From the NCBI GenBank assembly GCA_031264895.1, contig JAISDI010000181.1, positions 1-10,944 on the forward strand: DNA of 10,944 nt, in the 5' to 3' direction. The notes beneath the pieces are model-generated. The model had not been told where the DNA came from. It saw nothing but the letters and a program-made list of their open reading frames with translations, and did not search any database. Shown here piece after piece: positions 1 to 5,511 of the stretch. The DNA is from Endomicrobium sp. Its GTDB lineage: Bacteria > Elusimicrobiota > Endomicrobiia > Endomicrobiales > Endomicrobiaceae. The position numbers and the translations under genes are program-made. Each line of letters begins with the position of its first letter. Position 1 is the first letter of the stretch.

Positions 1-1560
1 GACCGGCGGTTTTACGCATCTTGAACCGTAACTTTGTACCCACGCATTTGACGTAAAATGAAAACCTTTGAGCATCTCGCCGAAATATTCGACCATATCG
101 TTTCTTTCCGGTTCGCCGTGAACCAAAACGTCAAGTCCGGTTTCTTCCTGAAAAGATACGCAATCGTCTATATATTTTTTTATGCCGGTTTCGTATTCTT
201 CAAGCCCGATAGTTCCTTTTTTGTAATCTCTTCTAATGCGGCGTATGTCGTCGGTTTGCGGGTAGCTTCCGATGGTCGGTGTGGGAAGAAGAGGAAGATT
301 TAAATTGTTTTTTTGAAGAGGATTTCTTTCTTCAAAGCTGCCTTCGCGTTCGAATTTTTTAATGTTTTGCAAGCGTTCACAAACGGAAATATCGTTGATT
401 TTGTCCGAGTTTTTCTTTTCTTCTATCGAATCTTCATTTTGTTTAAGAAAAGTTTCTTCGCTTTCTGACAACGGAATCTTATGAAACAATTTTGAAATAA
501 GCGCCGTTTCTTTTACTTTTTCATAAGCGAAACTGAGCCAGCGGTTTATATCGCCGTCAGGTTCATTTTGTATTGTGTAGGGAACATGCAAAAGCGAACA
601 GCTTGTAGATACGATAATATCGGACTGCGGTACGATTTCGGCTATTTTATTTAATAAGTTTACGCTGCCTTTGATATCGTTGATCCATATATTTCTGCCG
701 TCAACTATTCCTGCGACAAGTTTTTTTGAATTTAAGTTTTTGAGCGTTTCGATATTTTTTTTGCCGTAGACAAAGTCCAGCGCTATAGCCCAGATCTTTG
801 TTTGCGCAAGAACTGGAACGGCTTGCGCCGAATGTTCAAAATAAGAGCTGACTATAATTTTTATTTTATCGTTTACCGAAGACAATAAAGAATATGCGGT
901 TTTTAAAAGAGTTAATTCCGTGTTTGTCGTATCTTTTACAAAAAAAGGTTCTTCGAACTGAACGTATACGACATCGTCCAAATTGGAAATTTCAATCAAA
1001 AGTTCTTTGTATACGGAAAGAATTTCGCCGAAATACGCGTGATATGCGCGTCCTTCTTTATTTTTTGATAAAGCCAAAAACGTTACCGGGCCTATGATAT
1101 TTATTTTCGGAGTTATGCCGAGCTTTTTTGCTTCTTTGTATTCCGATATGATTTTTGAAGAGTTGAGCGAAAATTTCATATTGCCGTCTAATTCCGGAAC
1201 AATATAATGGTAGATTGTGTTAAACCATTTTGTCATTTCCAGCGCCGGAATTTCGTTTGTTCCGCGCGCCATCGCAAAATAGCGGTCAAGCTCATTTTCA
1301 ATATGCCTAAACCTTTCCGGAACAGCGTTTAACATTACGGCTGTGTCGAGCATATTGTCATATAAACTGAAATCGTTAACGCTCACAAGGTCAATGCCGC
1401 TGTTTTTTTGGCAAATCCAGTTTGTCTCCCGTATTTTTGAGGCGGTTTCCTGCAGTTGTGAAGGCGTGATTTTGCCCGACCAGTAACTTTCTAAAGCTTT
1501 TTTTAATTCCCTTTGTTCCCCAATTCTGGGGAAACCCGTAACAAGCGTTTTAATCGACAT
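1..1560 (-). CDS. metE: Cobalamin-independent methionine synthase MetE (C-terminus beyond window edge)
   Basis: MetE transfers the methyl group of 5-methyltetrahydropteroyl-polyglutamate to homocysteine without B12, making methionine in the cytoplasm. The frame is open from ATG at 1560 to the first base of the window, giving 520 codons of a family usually near 750 residues. The N-terminus has the family signature GFPRIGEQRELKKALESYW, which belongs to the N-terminal barrel. The interdomain segment PTPTIGSYPQT leads into the catalytic barrel, where HGEPERNDMVEYFGE (about residues 481-495) holds the substrate-binding glutamates, followed by YGSRCVKPP at the edge. The homocysteine/zinc ligands of MetE lie further C-terminal and are not in the window. 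The start is supported by AAAAGGAGA seven bases upstream. A compact cobalamin-riboswitch-like leader precedes it, so expression is probably shut off when B12 is present. Identification is secure; whether the gene is intact beyond the edge cannot be seen. Confidence 0.97.
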   Translation of the reverse strand, partial: MSIKTLVTGFPRIGEQRELKKALESYWSGKITPSQLQETASKIRETNWICQKNSGIDLVSVNDFSLYDNMLDTAVMLNAVPERFRHIENELDRYFAMARGTNEIPALEMTKWFNTIYHYIVPELDGNMKFSLNSSKIISEYKEAKKLGITPKINIIGPVTFLALSKNKEGRAYHAYFGEILSVYKELLIEISNLDDVVYVQFEEPFFVKDTTNTELTLLKTAYSLLSSVNDKIKIIVSSYFEHSAQAVPVLAQTKIWAIALDFVYGKKNIETLKNLNSKKLVAGIVDGRNIWINDIKGSVNLLNKIAEIVPQSDIIVSTSCSLLHVPYTIQNEPDGDINRWLSFAYEKVKETALISKLFHKIPLSESEETFLKQNEDSIEEKKNSDKINDISVCERLQNIKKFEREGSFEERNPLQKNNLNLPLLPTPTIGSYPQTDDIRRIRRDYKKGTIGLEEYETGIKKYIDDCVSFQEETGLDVLVHGEPERNDMVEYFGEMLKGFHFTSNAWVQSYGSRCVKPPV

Positions 1561-1565
1561 AAATT

Positions 1566-1574
1566 TCTCCTTTT
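1566..1574 (-). promoter_or_regulatory. metE ribosome binding site next to the riboswitch hairpin
   Basis: AAAAGGAGA on the minus strand lies five bases from the ATG at 1560 and fixes the metE start. Its 5' part overlaps the 3' arm of the TTTTGT/ACAAAA hairpin, so ligand-stabilised kissing of that hairpin could block ribosome access. Confidence 0.75.
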
Positions 1575-1700
1575 GTTTGCGCGACAAAATTTGTTAATTG
1601 CTGCTATGGCATTCGGGCTTAGAGCTTATCATTTAAGATTTCTCAATACCGCAGCGCGACTGCGCCTGATTCTCACAGGACTTCCCCATATACTGCTAAA
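1571..1700 (-). promoter_or_regulatory. Compact cobalamin riboswitch-like leader of metE
   Basis: Read on the minus strand, the leader has the order of conserved cobalamin-aptamer blocks. These are GGGGAAG (1681-1687), a P3 helix CCTG/CAGG around TGAGAAT, the helix-loop GCAGTCGCGCTGC (1651-1663) followed by GGT, and then AAGCCCGAATGCC (1608-1620) in the place of the B12 box. The segment between the core and the box is only about 40 nt, so the large P7-P10 extension of adenosylcobalamin riboswitches is absent, as in the compact (Cbl-II, hydroxo/methylcobalamin-type) class. A hairpin TTTTGT/ACAAAA (1571-1589) has loop CGCGCAA, which can kiss the CGCG of the L5 loop, and it directly abuts the GGAG of the metE ribosome binding site. 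That suggests translational control. The family assignment is by eye; the 5' boundary is approximate. Confidence 0.7.
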
Positions 1701-1818
1701 CCGATAATTAGTAGGTAGTAATGAGTAATTAATTAACGGCAACGACGACCACCCCGTCAGAGCCTTTGGCTCTGCCACCCCTCCGTAGAGGGGAATTACG
1801 GCAACGGCAAGAAACAAT
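1701..1818. repeat. Intergenic repeat-rich spacer between nrdG and metE
   Basis: The spacer holds three elements. The first is an AT-rich stretch (about 1706-1738) built of TAATTAGTA-like words, related in reverse orientation to 2639-2674. The second is a GC-rich block (1745-1796) with two nested hairpins, AGAGCC TTTG GGCTCT-like at 1760-1773 and CCCCTC/GAGGGG at 1778-1793. The third is a GGCAACGGCA word (1800-1809). Its translation looks like the low-complexity peptides that dispersed intergenic repeats give, and no coding capacity is convincing. A metE promoter must lie here or upstream, but no clear -35/-10 pair stands out. Confidence 0.6.
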
Positions 1819-1861
1819 GCCGTTTCTTTGTCTTTCTAGCTTGCCGTACGCTAGTACTAAG
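1819..1861 (+). repeat. Dispersed repeat, copy A, overlapping the nrdG stop codon
   Basis: This copy contains TTGTCTTTCTAGCTTGCCGT followed by ACGCTAGTACTAAG. A second copy lies in opposite orientation at 2445-2496, and a third, more diverged copy is at 5387-5424. Over 36 aligned bases copies A and B differ at seven positions, all transitions. The TAG stop of nrdG lies inside this copy. Confidence 0.7.
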
Positions 1862-2444
1862 ACTTTGTGCAAGGCTGAATTATGTATTGCGACGGGAAGA
1901 CAAACTGTTTTATTGTTTCCATGTCTGCTTGGCTTAAAAGTTCTTTGTCAAAAGTGGTTCTGAAAAGATGAGGAACTTTTGAACTCTTTATTATTGCAAC
2001 CGAACTTTCGATTTTATTTAAATCTCCTTTGTAAAAAAGATTGTACTTTTGTAAAGGAGATTTTATGTCCATGGCTATAAAATCGATCAGATTTTCTTTT
2101 ATAAGATCTTCCAAAACATGCGGGTTTGTTCCGTTTGTGTCAAGTTTTACCGCGTACCCGTAATTTTTAATACGTTTTATAAAATCCTTTAAATCTTTTT
2201 GAACGGTCGGTTCGCCGCCCGTTACCACTACGGCCTGCAAAAGATTACGCCGTTTTTCCAAAAATGCAAAAAATTCGGTTTCATTTAAAATAGGTTCAAA
2301 CATGTCCGGATATACAAGCTGAGGGTTATGGCAGTAAGGACAAACCATATTACAGCCCTGCGTAAAAATTATAGCCGCCATTTTTTCCGGATAGTCTATT
2401 AAAGATAATTTTTGTATCCCGCCAATATTCAAAACAGATTTCAT
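1857..2444 (-). CDS. nrdG: Radical-SAM activating enzyme for anaerobic ribonucleotide reductase (NrdG2-type)
   Basis: This is a predicted iron-sulfur radical-SAM activase that generates the glycyl radical of class III ribonucleotide reductase. From ATG 2444 it is 195 residues. It starts with GGIQKLSLIDYPEKMAAIIF, then CNMVCPYCHN with the cluster-binding CX3CX2C cysteines (C31, C35, C38), and VVVTGGEPT (about 72-80) as the SAM-binding GGE motif. This opening is typical of the NrdG2 subgroup. The frame continues upstream to a TTG at 2492 and adds 16 hydrophobic residues, but that stretch is a dispersed repeat, so ATG 2444 is preferred even though no proper ribosome binding site precedes it. After SQYIIQP the protein ends abruptly in CTKS inside another repeat copy. 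Relatives usually continue a few tens of residues, so a small C-terminal loss is inferred. It is the last gene of the nrd operon and may depend on low-level or coupled translation. Confidence 0.88.
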   Translation of the reverse strand: MKSVLNIGGIQKLSLIDYPEKMAAIIFTQGCNMVCPYCHNPQLVYPDMFEPILNETEFFAFLEKRRNLLQAVVVTGGEPTVQKDLKDFIKRIKNYGYAVKLDTNGTNPHVLEDLIKENLIDFIAMDIKSPLQKYNLFYKGDLNKIESSVAIIKSSKVPHLFRTTFDKELLSQADMETIKQFVFPSQYIIQPCTKS

Positions 2445-2496
2445 CCTTGGTGCTAGCGCACAGCAAATTAGAAAGACAAAAAGCAACTGCAACGGC
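2445..2496 (-). repeat. Dispersed repeat, copy B, abutting the nrdG start
   Basis: On the minus strand this copy reads TTTGTCTTTCTAATTTGCTG followed by TGCGCTAGCACCAAGG and ends directly at the nrdG ATG. It is the inverted partner of copy A at the other end of nrdG. It occupies the place where a ribosome binding site should be; only CAAGG touching the ATG remains. Confidence 0.7.
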
Positions 2497-2508
2497 TAAA
2501 GACAACAT

Positions 2509-2537
2509 GGATTCCCTGTAACAGATTCAGGGAATGA
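2509..2537. repeat. GGATTCCC/GGGAATGAC hairpin repeat
   Basis: The arms ATTCCCTG (2511-2518) and CAGGGAAT (2528-2535) form an 8-bp stem with a 9-nt loop, flanked by GG and GACG. This is the common bacterial style of dispersed hairpin with GTCATNCCC and GGGAATCC ends. Similar hairpins occur at 5971-6008 and 6040-6072. Confidence 0.65.
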
Positions 2538-2581
2538 CGACAAAGACAACGGCAATTATACCGTCCAAGACAACTTGTCTC

Positions 2582-2622
2582 GGCAGCCCCGACAGTCAAA
2601 GACTGTCGGGGCTGCCTTTTTT
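2582..2622 (+). terminator. Perfect 16-bp GC-rich hairpin with T-run on the plus strand
   Basis: Arms 2582-2597 and 2601-2616 are perfectly complementary around an AAA loop, and six T follow on the plus strand. By shape it is a strong intrinsic terminator, but every recognised gene is on the minus strand, where no T-run follows. It may block antisense transcription, be a repeat copy, or act in the minus-strand message as a stable hairpin between the glycyl-radical gene and nrdG. Confidence 0.65.
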
Positions 2623-2638
2623 GTCGTAGTAGTGTCTT

Positions 2639-2674
2639 TAATTACTAATTACTAACTACTCATTACTAATTATA
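2639..2674. repeat. AT-rich TAATTACTAATTACTAAC repeat
   Basis: The tandem-like words ATTACTAATT ACTAACTACT CATTACTAAT lie just past the stop codon of the glycyl-radical gene. The same words recur in reverse orientation at 1706-1738 and in partial form at 2879-2895 and 2924-2953, so this is a dispersed spacer element of the nrd-metE region. Confidence 0.65.
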
Positions 2675-2675
2675 T

Positions 2676-2855
2676 TTACTTACAGGGGCAGTAATTTTTA
2701 CGGATTTTGAATTCTTCTTTTTTGCCTTCATTCCACAATGCTACCGGACGCAAATAGCCTACTACTCTTGAATATACTTCGCATTTTGTGCCTTCTACGT
2801 TTGCTTTCTGCTCTTTTAATTCGGAAATTTTTTCCGCAATTTCGTTTCTTGTCAT
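2676..2855 (-). CDS. Stand-alone glycyl-radical subunit of class III ribonucleotide reductase
   Basis: This 59-residue protein carries the C-terminal glycyl-radical segment normally fused to NrdD. The motif CEVYSRVVGYLRPVALWN is followed by EGKKEEFKIRK, the usual NrdD radical-site pattern; Gly33 in VVGY is the predicted radical residue. It ends NYCPCK, with two extra cysteines. The N-terminal 20 residues (MTRNEIAEKISELKEQ) look like an amphipathic helix. The ATG at 2855 has an excellent AGGAGG eight bases upstream, so it is translated on its own and not by frameshifting. It lies 77 nt after nrdD and before nrdG. The upstream NrdD chain lacks any RVxGY motif, so I infer that the two proteins assemble into one enzyme, with this glycine activated by NrdG. 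Another possibility is a spare-part protein of the YfiD/GrcA kind, but the lack of a radical motif in the large chain argues for an obligatory subunit. Confidence 0.9.
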   Translation of the reverse strand: MTRNEIAEKISELKEQKANVEGTKCEVYSRVVGYLRPVALWNEGKKEEFKIRKNYCPCK

Positions 2856-2863
2856 GATTACTT

Positions 2864-2869
2864 CCTCCT
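2864..2869 (-). promoter_or_regulatory. Strong Shine-Dalgarno for the glycyl-radical gene
   Basis: AGGAGG on the minus strand is a full anti-16S match, eight bases before ATG 2855. It shows that the short frame is a real, independently initiated gene and not the debris of a broken nrdD. Confidence 0.85.
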
Positions 2870-2878
2870 TTAATATAC

Positions 2879-2953
2879 AATAATTAGTAATTTATAGAAT
2901 CCAAGCAAACTACTTTTTATCTGCATTACTAATTAATTATTAACTGCTAATTG
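2879..2953. repeat. AT-rich TTAGTAATTA words between the two NrdD parts
   Basis: AATAATTAGTAATTTA (2879-2894) and GCATTACTAATTAATTATTA (2924-2943) resemble the repeat at 2639-2674. They run over the nrdD stop codon into the gap before the glycyl-radical gene. An insertion of this element could be how the ancestral single-chain nrdD was split. Confidence 0.45.
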
Positions 2954-4984
2954 CCTTTCGAGCGCTTCTATTTGTTCGTTTAGGGCGTCCGCTTTTTTCT
3001 GTTTGCATTTCGGGCATTCGGCATGTTCGCCCTCAAGGTAACCGCATACGGGACATACGCTGAAAGTCGGCGTAATTGAAAAATACGGCAGACTGTAATT
3101 TTCACATACGGTTTTTATGAACTCTTTTAAGCTGACCGTATCTTTTATTCTTTCGCCCATAAAAATATGTATGACCGTTCCGCCGGTATATTTCGTCTGC
3201 ATCGCGTCCTGCAGGTCGAGGTTTTCAAAAATGTCGTCCGTATAATTTACGGGCAGCTGGCTTGAGTTTGTATAAAAAGGCGTATTGCCGTTAATGTTTG
3301 CCGTAATTATTTCGGGATATTTCTGTTTGTCGAGCCTCGCAAGCCTGTAAGACGTGCCTTCTGCCGGCGTAGCTTCAAGATTATAATTGTTTCCGGTTTC
3401 TTCTTGATATGAAATCAATGTTTCTCTCATGAAATCCAAAACTTTTTCGCCAAAAGCTTTTCCCTTGGTACTTCCCACGTCCTGTCCGAAAAGATTTAGA
3501 CATGCTTCGTTTAAACCCACAATGCCTATTGTAGAAAAATGATTTTTCCAATATTCCCCAAAACGTTCCCTGACAATTCTAAGATAAAAGCTCATATATG
3601 GATAAAGATTTCCGGCGGTAAATTTTTCAAGCACTTTTCTTTTTATTTCAAGGCTTTCTTTGGCAATGTCCATATTGTTTTTCAATATTTCAATAAAATC
3701 GGTTTCATTTTTTGCAAGATAGCCGATCCTTGGCAGATTTATAGTAACAACGCCTATGGAACCCGTAAGCGGAGCCGCGCCAAACAGTCCGCCGCCGCGT
3801 TTTTGCAGTTCGCGGTTATCTATGCGCAGACGGCAGCACATGCTTCTTGCGTCTTCGGGTTTCATGTCCGAATTTATGAAATTTGCAAAATAAGGTATGC
3901 CGTATTTTGCCGTAATGTCCCAAAGCGCGCTGATATTTTTGTTGTTCCAATCAAAATCTTTTGTAATATTGTAAGTAGGTATCGGAAAAGTAAAAACTCT
4001 TCCTTTTGCGTCGCCGTCAAGCATGAGTTCCAAAAAAGCCTGATTCAATATGTCCATTTCTTTTTGAAATTCGCCGTAAGTTTTGTCCATGCGGTTTCCG
4101 CCGATTATCACCGGCTCGCTTTTATAGTGCGGAGCCACAGTCAAATCCATGGTAAGATTCGTAAAAGGCGTTTGAAATCCCACTCTTGTAGGGACGTTTA
4201 CATTAAACAAAAATTCTTGCAGCGCCTGTTTAACTTCGTCATAAGACAGCTTGTCATAATAAATGAAAGGAGCAAGCAAAGTATCGAAATTTGAAAAAGC
4301 CTGCGCGCCCGCGCTTTCTCCCTGAAGAGTATAGAAAAAGTTGACTATTTGCCCTAAAGCCGTACGGAAATGTTTTGCGGGTTTTGCTTCTGCTTTGCCT
4401 AAAGCGCCTTTAAAACCGCTCAGCAATAAATCCTGTAAATCCCAGCCAACGCAGTATGCGCCCAAAAGACCCAAATCGTGAAGATGCAGATCGCCGCCGC
4501 TGTGCGCTTTGCGGACATTTTCCGGATAAATTTTGTTAAGCCAGTAAACTTTGCTGACTTCCGAAGAAATATAATTGTTCAGCCCTTGCAGCGAATAAGA
4601 CATATTGCTGTTTTCGTTTACCTGCCAATCTATTTTTTTTAGGTACTGTTCCACGAGGTCAACGTTAAAAGCCGAAGTTATTTCCCTTATTTTGCTGTGC
4701 TGGTCGCGGTACAAAATATAAGCTTTTGCGGTTTTTTTGTAAACTGAAGAAAGCAGAACTTCTTCAACAATATCCTGCACTTCTTCAACCGTAGGTTTTC
4801 TGTCGTCTATAGCGTCCTGTAAAAGAGACATAGCTTTAAGAGTAAGTTTGTCGGCAATGTCTTGGCCAAATTCTCCGGTCGCCTGCCCTGCTTTTGCAAT
4901 AGCCGTCGCTATTTTTTTAGGGTTGAACGCTTCTACCATAGCGTTTCTTTTTACTATCGCGCTAAAAAATTCTTCATTTTCCAT
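2933..4984 (-). CDS. nrdD: Anaerobic ribonucleoside-triphosphate reductase large chain, lacking the glycyl-radical domain
   Basis: Class III ribonucleotide reductase reduces ribonucleotides to deoxyribonucleotides under anoxia. From ATG 4984 the protein is 683 residues. Residues about 8-100 form an ATP-cone allosteric domain (VKRNAMVEAFNPKKIATAIA). The catalytic barrel includes GGDLHLHDLG, GESAGAQAF, TPFTNLTMD and MCCRLRIDN (Cys383-Cys384 region), then GSIGVVTINLPRIGYL. A Cys4 zinc site is CPVCGYLEGEHAECPKC (C644, C647, C657, C660). Single-chain relatives then run straight into the radical motif; here the chain ends in a short helical tail (LNEQIEALERQL) and stops. The radical glycine is in the next gene. 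The frame is open to 5059, but that extension lies inside the riboswitch terminator; GGGAG six bases before ATG 4984 supports the shorter start. A cobalamin riboswitch controls it. Confidence 0.95.
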   Translation of the reverse strand: MENEEFFSAIVKRNAMVEAFNPKKIATAIAKAGQATGEFGQDIADKLTLKAMSLLQDAIDDRKPTVEEVQDIVEEVLLSSVYKKTAKAYILYRDQHSKIREITSAFNVDLVEQYLKKIDWQVNENSNMSYSLQGLNNYISSEVSKVYWLNKIYPENVRKAHSGGDLHLHDLGLLGAYCVGWDLQDLLLSGFKGALGKAEAKPAKHFRTALGQIVNFFYTLQGESAGAQAFSNFDTLLAPFIYYDKLSYDEVKQALQEFLFNVNVPTRVGFQTPFTNLTMDLTVAPHYKSEPVIIGGNRMDKTYGEFQKEMDILNQAFLELMLDGDAKGRVFTFPIPTYNITKDFDWNNKNISALWDITAKYGIPYFANFINSDMKPEDARSMCCRLRIDNRELQKRGGGLFGAAPLTGSIGVVTINLPRIGYLAKNETDFIEILKNNMDIAKESLEIKRKVLEKFTAGNLYPYMSFYLRIVRERFGEYWKNHFSTIGIVGLNEACLNLFGQDVGSTKGKAFGEKVLDFMRETLISYQEETGNNYNLEATPAEGTSYRLARLDKQKYPEIITANINGNTPFYTNSSQLPVNYTDDIFENLDLQDAMQTKYTGGTVIHIFMGERIKDTVSLKEFIKTVCENYSLPYFSITPTFSVCPVCGYLEGEHAECPKCKQKKADALNEQIEALERQLAVNN

Positions 4985-5002
4985 ATTTTTCTCCCGTGAA
5001 AT

Positions 5003-5035
5003 AAAAAACTCATTCCTATAATGCAGAGGAATGAG
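5003..5035 (-). terminator. Riboswitch expression-platform terminator before nrdD
   Basis: On the minus strand CTCATTCC and GGAATGAG pair (8 bp, 11-nt loop) and are followed by six T, ending about 18 nt before the nrdD ATG. Upstream TGAGG (minus strand, just before 5055) can pair with the CCTCA at the 5' arm and may form a competing antiterminator. This indicates that transcription stops before nrdD when cobalamin is bound. Confidence 0.85.
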
Positions 5036-5070
5036 GCTGTACCCGTTTTGCGACCTCAAATAATAAAAGT

Positions 5071-5096
5071 TTAAGTTATTGTCCGCGATAACTTAA
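5071..5096 (-). other. AT-rich 9-bp hairpin in the nrdD leader
   Basis: TTAAGTTAT and ATAACTTAA pair around an 8-nt loop, between the aptamer and the terminator. It may be part of the switching region; no further role can be assigned. Confidence 0.5.
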
Positions 5097-5100
5097 CCTT

Positions 5101-5306
5101 TTGCCCTATTCCGGCAATCTTTTTGGCAGGTCTTCTGGCTTGGGAATAATAAATGTATAAACTCCGCATTTAACCTACTTACCGCGCCTTCCCGCCTGAT
5201 AAAAAATCAGGCAGTGGCTGACTTTGCGGCTTTCGTTTTCCCCTTACAGCATCGGGAATGCTTCCGATTTTCACGGAATTTCCTGTTAGGCTCTTTAAAG
5301 AGCGCC
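5101..5306 (-). promoter_or_regulatory. Cobalamin riboswitch (long, adenosylcobalamin-type) controlling nrdD
   Basis: On the minus strand the aptamer begins GGCGCTCTTTAAAGAGCC (P1/P2) and continues AACAGGAAA. P3 is TTCCGTGAAAATCGGAA (5262-5278). The P5 hairpin GCATTCCCGATGC is at 5249-5261, and CTGTAAGG follows. The AdoCbl-type periphery is GCCACTG (5212-5218), a CCTGAT/ATCAGG hairpin and GGGAAGGC (5186-5193). The B12 box AAGCCAGAAGACCTGCC is at 5125-5141. The next hairpin TTGCC/GGCAA (5101-5117) has loop GGAATAG, whose GGAAT is complementary to ATTCC in the L5 loop, which is the expected kissing interaction. An intrinsic terminator precedes nrdD. In bacteria with a B12-dependent isozyme, B12-independent RNR genes are known to be repressed this way. 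Confidence 0.95.
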
Positions 5307-5309
5307 AAA

Positions 5310-5337
5310 AAGATAAAATCTATATGTTGTATGTCAA
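5310..5337 (-). promoter_or_regulatory. Predicted sigma-70-type promoter of the nrd operon
   Basis: On the minus strand a perfect TTGACA (-35, 5332-5337) is 16 nt from TATCTT (-10, 5310-5315), which would start transcription at the first bases of the riboswitch. The position relative to the aptamer is the best support; the -10 is weak. Confidence 0.6.
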
Positions 5338-5361
5338 AACCCAAAAACTACAACTAATGCT

Positions 5362-5382
5362 ACATTATTAAAATAATAATGT
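5362..5382. promoter_or_regulatory. Palindrome ACATTATTA-aaa-TAATAATGT upstream of the nrd promoter
   Basis: A perfect 9-bp inverted repeat with a 3-nt centre lies 24 bases upstream of the predicted -35. The place and symmetry suit an operator. It does not clearly match the NrdR box or the FNR site, so the regulator is unknown. It could also be a weak terminator stem for the toxin remnant upstream. Confidence 0.4.
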
Positions 5383-5386
5383 CAAT

Positions 5387-5424
5387 CAGCGCACGAACAC
5401 GGCAAGTTAGAACGGCAACGGCAG
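5387..5424 (-). repeat. Dispersed repeat, copy C
   Basis: On the minus strand TGCCGTTGCCGTTCTAACTT is followed by GCCGTGTTCGTGCGCTGA. It shares TTCTARYTTGCYGT and the CGCT end with copies A (1819-1861) and B (2445-2496) that flank nrdG. It lies between the nrd promoter region and the truncated HEPN gene and may mark the edge of the deletion there. Confidence 0.5.
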
Positions 5425-5511
5425 ACCGGACAGAAATTAAGCGGACAATGCAAAAGAGGTACAAACAATTTGTGGGTATGGTTATCAGAAAGGGCGGGGC
5501 TAAAAATTTAC
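5425..5511. other. Unassigned stretch downstream of the HEPN stub
   Basis: No frame of useful length and no HEPN RX4-6H motif can be read here on the minus strand. The stub's stop is soon followed by another in-frame TAG. The stretch may be decayed toxin sequence or unrelated DNA joined by a deletion. Confidence 0.4.

Noticed and set aside
1561..1700. SAM (S-box) riboswitch before metE
   Set aside because: None of the S-box core words can be found, whereas cobalamin-aptamer words are present in order.
1629..1817. 62-codon minus-strand frame between nrdG and metE
   Set aside because: It spans the repeat block and the riboswitch core; the peptide is what such repeats encode by chance.
1797..2622. 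CRISPR array or intact insertion sequence
   Set aside because: The repeats are few, unevenly spaced and partly inverted, with no transposase or cas gene.
2856..2932. Programmed frameshift or stop read-through joining NrdD to the radical domain
   Set aside because: The gap is 77 nt, has stops, and the small gene has its own strong AGGAGG and ATG.
3539..4294. 251-codon plus-strand frame opposite nrdD
   Set aside because: It lies wholly antisense to the conserved catalytic core of NrdD, has no known motif and no ribosome binding site; it is a shadow frame.
4985..5059. 25-residue N-terminal extension of NrdD
   Set aside because: It covers the terminator hairpin of the riboswitch, and a proper ribosome binding site precedes the inner ATG at 4984.
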